Assembly: GCA_020431945.1 (NCBI GenBank)
Contig: JAGQHH010000182.1
Location: forward strand, 1 to 17,291
Direction of reading: 5' to 3'
From: Cyanobacteria bacterium HKST-UBA02
GTDB taxonomy: Bacteria; Cyanobacteriota; Vampirovibrionia; Obscuribacterales; Obscuribacteraceae
Length of the DNA stretch: 17,291 nucleotides
In this document: positions 15,438-17,291 of the stretch, in pieces
Layout of the letters: every line of letters starts with the position of its first letter
How positions within the stretch are numbered: the stretch's first letter is position 1
Translations under genes and position numbers: made by a program
The notes under the pieces: model-generated
Told to the model about the DNA's origin: nothing
The model's input: only the letters and a program-made list of their open reading frames with translations
Databases searched by the model: none

Positions 15438-15612
15438 CTTCTGCTACTTCCTGGCTGCCTGCTGCGAACAGGCTAAGTATTTCCTTGTGCTTCAGCCAGT
15501 CCTTCACACATGGCGGGCTTCATGCTGCCGTCTCCGGTTAGGCGCCAACCTGGCGTTTCCGCATTGCCCCTCGGCTCAAAGCGCTCACTTAATGAACGCT
15601 CACCGTCTACAT
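15405..15612 (-). ncRNA. small structured RNA, copy 3
   Basis: The predicted transcript runs from about 15612 to 15405. P1 has a TTAAG loop and keeps the U.G pair. P2 closes with CTAACC (G.U instead of G-C). P3 is fully paired. The terminator equals that of copy 2 (GAAA loop, A-U and C-G outer pairs). The internal ATG frame is at 15473-15523, here preceded by a GGAG sequence. Confidence 0.75.
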
Positions 15613-15617
15613 TTACT

Positions 15618-15646
15618 ACTATAGCAAGCTGCCCACGCCCTGAGAA
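15618..15646 (-). promoter_or_regulatory. promoter of small RNA copy 3
   Basis: TTCTCA (15641-15646), a 17-bp spacer, TATAGT (15618-15623), with the same A-rich upstream stretch. Confidence 0.75.
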
Positions 15647-15736
15647 GTACCCCGATTTTCTTTTTTCGAAAAAGTTTTCGACTGCACAAAACCCGCATAA
15701 CAACTCACTCTTAAATGTTTCGATCGAAGCACGATC

Positions 15737-15746
15737 GCTCGGCCCA
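15737..15746 (-). promoter_or_regulatory. conserved upstream element, copy 3
   Basis: TGGGCCGAGC on the minus strand, exactly 90 bp beyond the -35 box. Most of the intervening sequence is unlike copies 1 and 4. Confidence 0.55.
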
Positions 15747-15814
15747 TTTGCTCTTTCTGCATTTACAGCGTTCGCTTTTCGCCCACCTTTGTCTCCGGAG
15801 ACCAGCTTGTCATG

Positions 15815-15868
15815 CCGCTTTCAGGAGTTTTTGACAGCTTGACATACGCCACCACCCGAAACACCATC
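15815..15868 (-). repeat. distal conserved block C (unit 3)
   Basis: Minus strand contains GATGGTGTTTCGGGTGGTGG and TGTCAAGCTGTCAAAAACTC. The plus strand shows the direct repeat TTGACAGC-TTGACA. It is ~189 bp upstream of the copy 3 -35 box. Confidence 0.65.
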
Positions 15869-16267
15869 TTTCAGGCGAATCGGGTCGATAATCTATGGAT
15901 CGCGAACTGCTTTACAGCAAAGCTCGCCTGGCAAGCCGGATCTCACGGCATGCCAATTCCTGTCGCCTGCCGCTTCTTTCAACACCATGCTCTTCTTAGA
16001 GCTTTTGTTTCCATCTTCCTGGTATGAAAGATCCTCGGGGTCCAGGAGCTGCCGGATCAGCCCTTTGCCACCAACCGGTGAGGGATAATCTCGCTGCTTC
16101 GGACTTTGGTCCCTGAGGCAGGCTTATTTTGTTGTTTAGAAGGCTTCGGCAATCCGGCTATGACTTACGGATTAACCAACGTCTCTATTACTGTTATACA
16201 CCAGAGCCAGGCAAAAAGCGACGAAGAATTTTTCTCAGACAGCCTGGCGCCGATCCCGGAAAGCCCT
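15869..16267. other. spacer between units 3 and 4
   Basis: About 400 bp without a convincing gene, and no small-RNA body in it. Its first ~90 bp look weakly related to the sequence beyond block D (16739-16830). For example, GCCTGGCAAGC at 15926-15936 matches GCCAGGCAAGC at 16795-16805 at nearly the same distance from the block. This suggests that the ancestral unit was longer than 470 bp. Confidence 0.45.
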
Positions 16268-16480
16268 ATAAACAAATACACCACCCGACTTGCATCGCGG
16301 TGGCGTATTCGCTACTTCCTGGCTGCCTGCTGCGAACAGGCTAAGTATTTCCTTGTGCTTCAGCCAGTCCTTCACACATGGCGGGCTTCATGCTGCGGTC
16401 TCCGGTTAGGCGCCAACCTGGCGTTTCCGCATTGCCCCTCGGCTCAAAGCGTTCACTTAATGAACGCTCACCGTCTACAT
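16268..16480 (-). ncRNA. small structured RNA, copy 4 (promoter-distal from dut)
   Basis: The predicted transcript runs from about 16480 to 16268. P1 is perfectly Watson-Crick here (TGAACGCT pairs with AGCGTTCA). P2 has the G.U form. The terminator stem is extended by ATAC/GTAT and contains a G.U pair where copy 1 has G-C and copies 2 and 3 have A-U. The internal frame is at 16341-16391. Confidence 0.75.
16270..16308 (-). terminator. intrinsic terminator of small RNA copy 4
   Basis: Minus strand: ATACGCCACC, a bulged G, CGAT, GCAA loop, GTCG, GGTGGTGTAT, then TTGTTTATAG. The stem is the longest of the four and the T-tract the weakest. Confidence 0.65.
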
Positions 16481-16485
16481 TCATT

Positions 16486-16514
16486 ACTATAGCAATCTAC
16501 CCACGCCCTGAGAA
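16486..16514 (-). promoter_or_regulatory. promoter of small RNA copy 4
   Basis: TTCTCA (16509-16514), a 17-bp spacer, TATAGT (16486-16491). The A-rich stretch has one change (TTTTCGGAAAAAG) relative to the other copies. Confidence 0.75.
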
Positions 16515-16604
16515 GTACCCCGATTTTCTTTTTCCGAAAAAGTTTTTGCTCGCTTACAACCCGCATGATTAGCCACTCTGTCCAACTGCTTGAAATGCAA
16601 AAGT

Positions 16605-16614
16605 GCTCGGCCCA
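16605..16614 (-). promoter_or_regulatory. conserved upstream element, copy 4
   Basis: TGGGCCGAGC on the minus strand, exactly 90 bp beyond the -35 box. Confidence 0.55.
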
Positions 16615-16683
16615 CCCATGGCACAAACACCTTGCGGATTCACGAACGATTCACGGTTACAGCATCGAAACCAGCATGACAAG

Positions 16684-16738
16684 CCGATTTCGGAAGTTTT
16701 TGACAGCTTGACAAACGCCACCACCCGGAACACCATTT
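16684..16738 (-). repeat. distal conserved block D (unit 4)
   Basis: Minus strand contains ATGGTGTTCCGGGTGGTGGC and TGTCAAGCTGTCAAAAACTT. The plus strand shows TTGACAGC-TTGACA. It is ~190 bp upstream of the copy 4 -35 box. Confidence 0.65.
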
Positions 16739-16740
16739 TT

Positions 16741-17266
16741 CTGGCTTTCCGGGTATTCTTTATCCGACTTTCGGCTCTACCTTGTAGTTCGAGCCGCCAG
16801 GCAAGCACGTTTCGAGCTTGCCAAACTCATTGACCCTGATATCGCCCCCGGTGCCTGTCAGGGCACGCGGAAATAGAGCCTGGTGTCTGGCAAGTACTCC
16901 GCATACGGTCGATGCGTCGCTTATTTAAGGCGACCTGTCGACTCGAATCTGCTGCTTGCTCGGACTAAGACTGTCAGGCGCAGATGGTCTTTGACTTTTA
17001 AAGGACTTCCGGAACCACCGTCTTTTGACATCCGGTCGGTTCTTTGGTCTCTATATCAGTTATACAATACCTACCCATAAAAAGGAATGCCACAAAAGCC
17101 CAAAACCAAAATATTTCTGTGATTTGCCTGTTTCTTACAGAGGATCTAGGACCCTATTTTCCAGGCTCCGAAATCTCCCGCCCCTGGCCAGACGGGTTTA
17201 AACTTCATGACAGAACTTGCCAAGTGCAAGCCCTGCCCGGGTTCTCCCCATATAATAGGTACACTC
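16741..17266. other. region between the array and the tRNA gene
   Basis: About 525 bp with no recognisable protein gene. An open frame at 16883-17080 has no RBS or family signature. A hairpin GTCGC (16916-16920) / GCGAC (16930-16934) has no T-tract. The right end carries the tRNA promoter. Confidence 0.5.
17251..17256 (+). promoter_or_regulatory. -10 box of the tRNA gene
   Basis: A perfect TATAAT about 11 bp before the tRNA 5' end, so transcription would begin close to the mature end. No clear -35 box is seen at 16-18 bp. Confidence 0.55.
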
Positions 17267-17291
17267 GCCGACGTAGCTCAGTGGTAGAGCA
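17267..17291 (+). tRNA. tRNA gene, 5' part only
   Basis: GCCGACG (acceptor 5' strand), TA, GCTC, AGTGGTA, GAGC, A: a canonical acceptor strand plus D-arm cut by the window edge. The anticodon is outside. The acceptor sequence resembles some tRNA-Thr genes, but the identity cannot be fixed. Confidence 0.85.

Larger units (their letters stand above)
14419..16740 (-). repeat. array of four ~470-bp units, each carrying a small-RNA gene
   Basis: Four related units lie at about 14419-14886, 14912-15387, 15404-15868 and 16270-16738. Units 1-3 are head-to-tail with short gaps (period ~490 bp), and unit 4 is separated by ~400 bp. In transcription order (minus strand) each has a distal block containing GTCAAGCTGT, a diverged segment, an element TGGGCCGAGC, an AT-rich stretch, promoter boxes, a highly conserved ~165-nt body and a terminator hairpin. 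By eye, copies 3 and 4 differ at about two positions in the body while their promoter spacers and upstream segments differ much more. I see no terminal inverted repeats, target duplications or transposase. Confidence 0.9.

Noticed and set aside
14429..16572. Plus-strand open frames in the array (for example those starting MAGFMLRS or MTKTPPDF)
   Set aside because: They recur only because the DNA repeats, end in different diverged tails, lack RBSs, and run antisense to the promoter-terminator units.
14419..16740. CRISPR array
   Set aside because: Units are ~470 bp with ~165-bp conserved cores. There are no short regular repeats with unique ~35-bp spacers and no cas genes.
14419..16740. Transposon/MITE family
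   Set aside because: No terminal inverted repeats or target-site duplications are visible. Conserved promoter boxes with diverged spacers and stem-preserving changes fit RNA genes better. Genome-wide dispersal would reopen this.
16883..17080. 65-codon plus-strand frame before the tRNA
   Set aside because: No RBS, no family resemblance, and typical of random open frames in this composition.

Overview
The window looks like a chromosomal segment of a cyanobacterium-related bacterium, possibly a non-photosynthetic relative (Melainabacteria/Vampirovibrionia type). This is inferred from recalled family features, not from a search. The SMC head has the form I associate with cyanobacterial SMC (FDEVDMMLDGANAERL followed by VVVSLRRPMIE). 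The kleisin has the matching cyanobacterial style. SepF is present, and dapA, asd and RNase J are adjacent as I recall in cyanobacteria. No photosynthesis gene is visible.

Layout. (1) 1-1433: the 3' end of a TPR protein, convergent with a 401-residue protein of four ~100-residue repeats; the two stop codons overlap. (2) 1780-7925 (+): a strong promoter-like sequence, then a tightly coupled cluster smc-scpA-scpB-ispD. The first three encode the condensin complex and ispD is an isoprenoid enzyme. (3) 8013-8950 (+): sepF, then an untranslated stretch with consecutive hairpins ending in a textbook intrinsic terminator. (4) 14323-9102 (minus strand): a cluster dut-dapB-asd-dapA-rnj, covering dUTP removal, the route from aspartyl phosphate to tetrahydrodipicolinate (lysine/peptidoglycan precursor), and RNase J. 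(5) 14419-16740: no protein genes, but four copies of a ~470-bp unit. (6) 17267-17291: the start of a tRNA gene behind a TATAAT box.

The most interesting part is region 5. On the minus strand each unit has a distal conserved block, a 10-bp element exactly 90 bp from a -35 box, a TTCTCA-N17-TATAGT promoter, a ~208-213-nt conserved transcript and a GNRA-capped hairpin followed by a T-tract. Hairpin substitutions among copies preserve pairing on the minus strand, including a G-C / G.U / A-U series at one terminator position, while the same changes give A.C mismatches on the plus strand. I interpret this as a four-gene tandem family of an unrecognised small RNA, transcribed toward the dut-dap-rnj cluster. 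I could not match it to a known RNA family.

A second unusual feature is a short motif, (E)VFDASP, shared by the N-terminal tail of ScpA and the C-terminal tail of ScpB (with a variant FFDARP). The codons differ, which argues for selection at the protein level.
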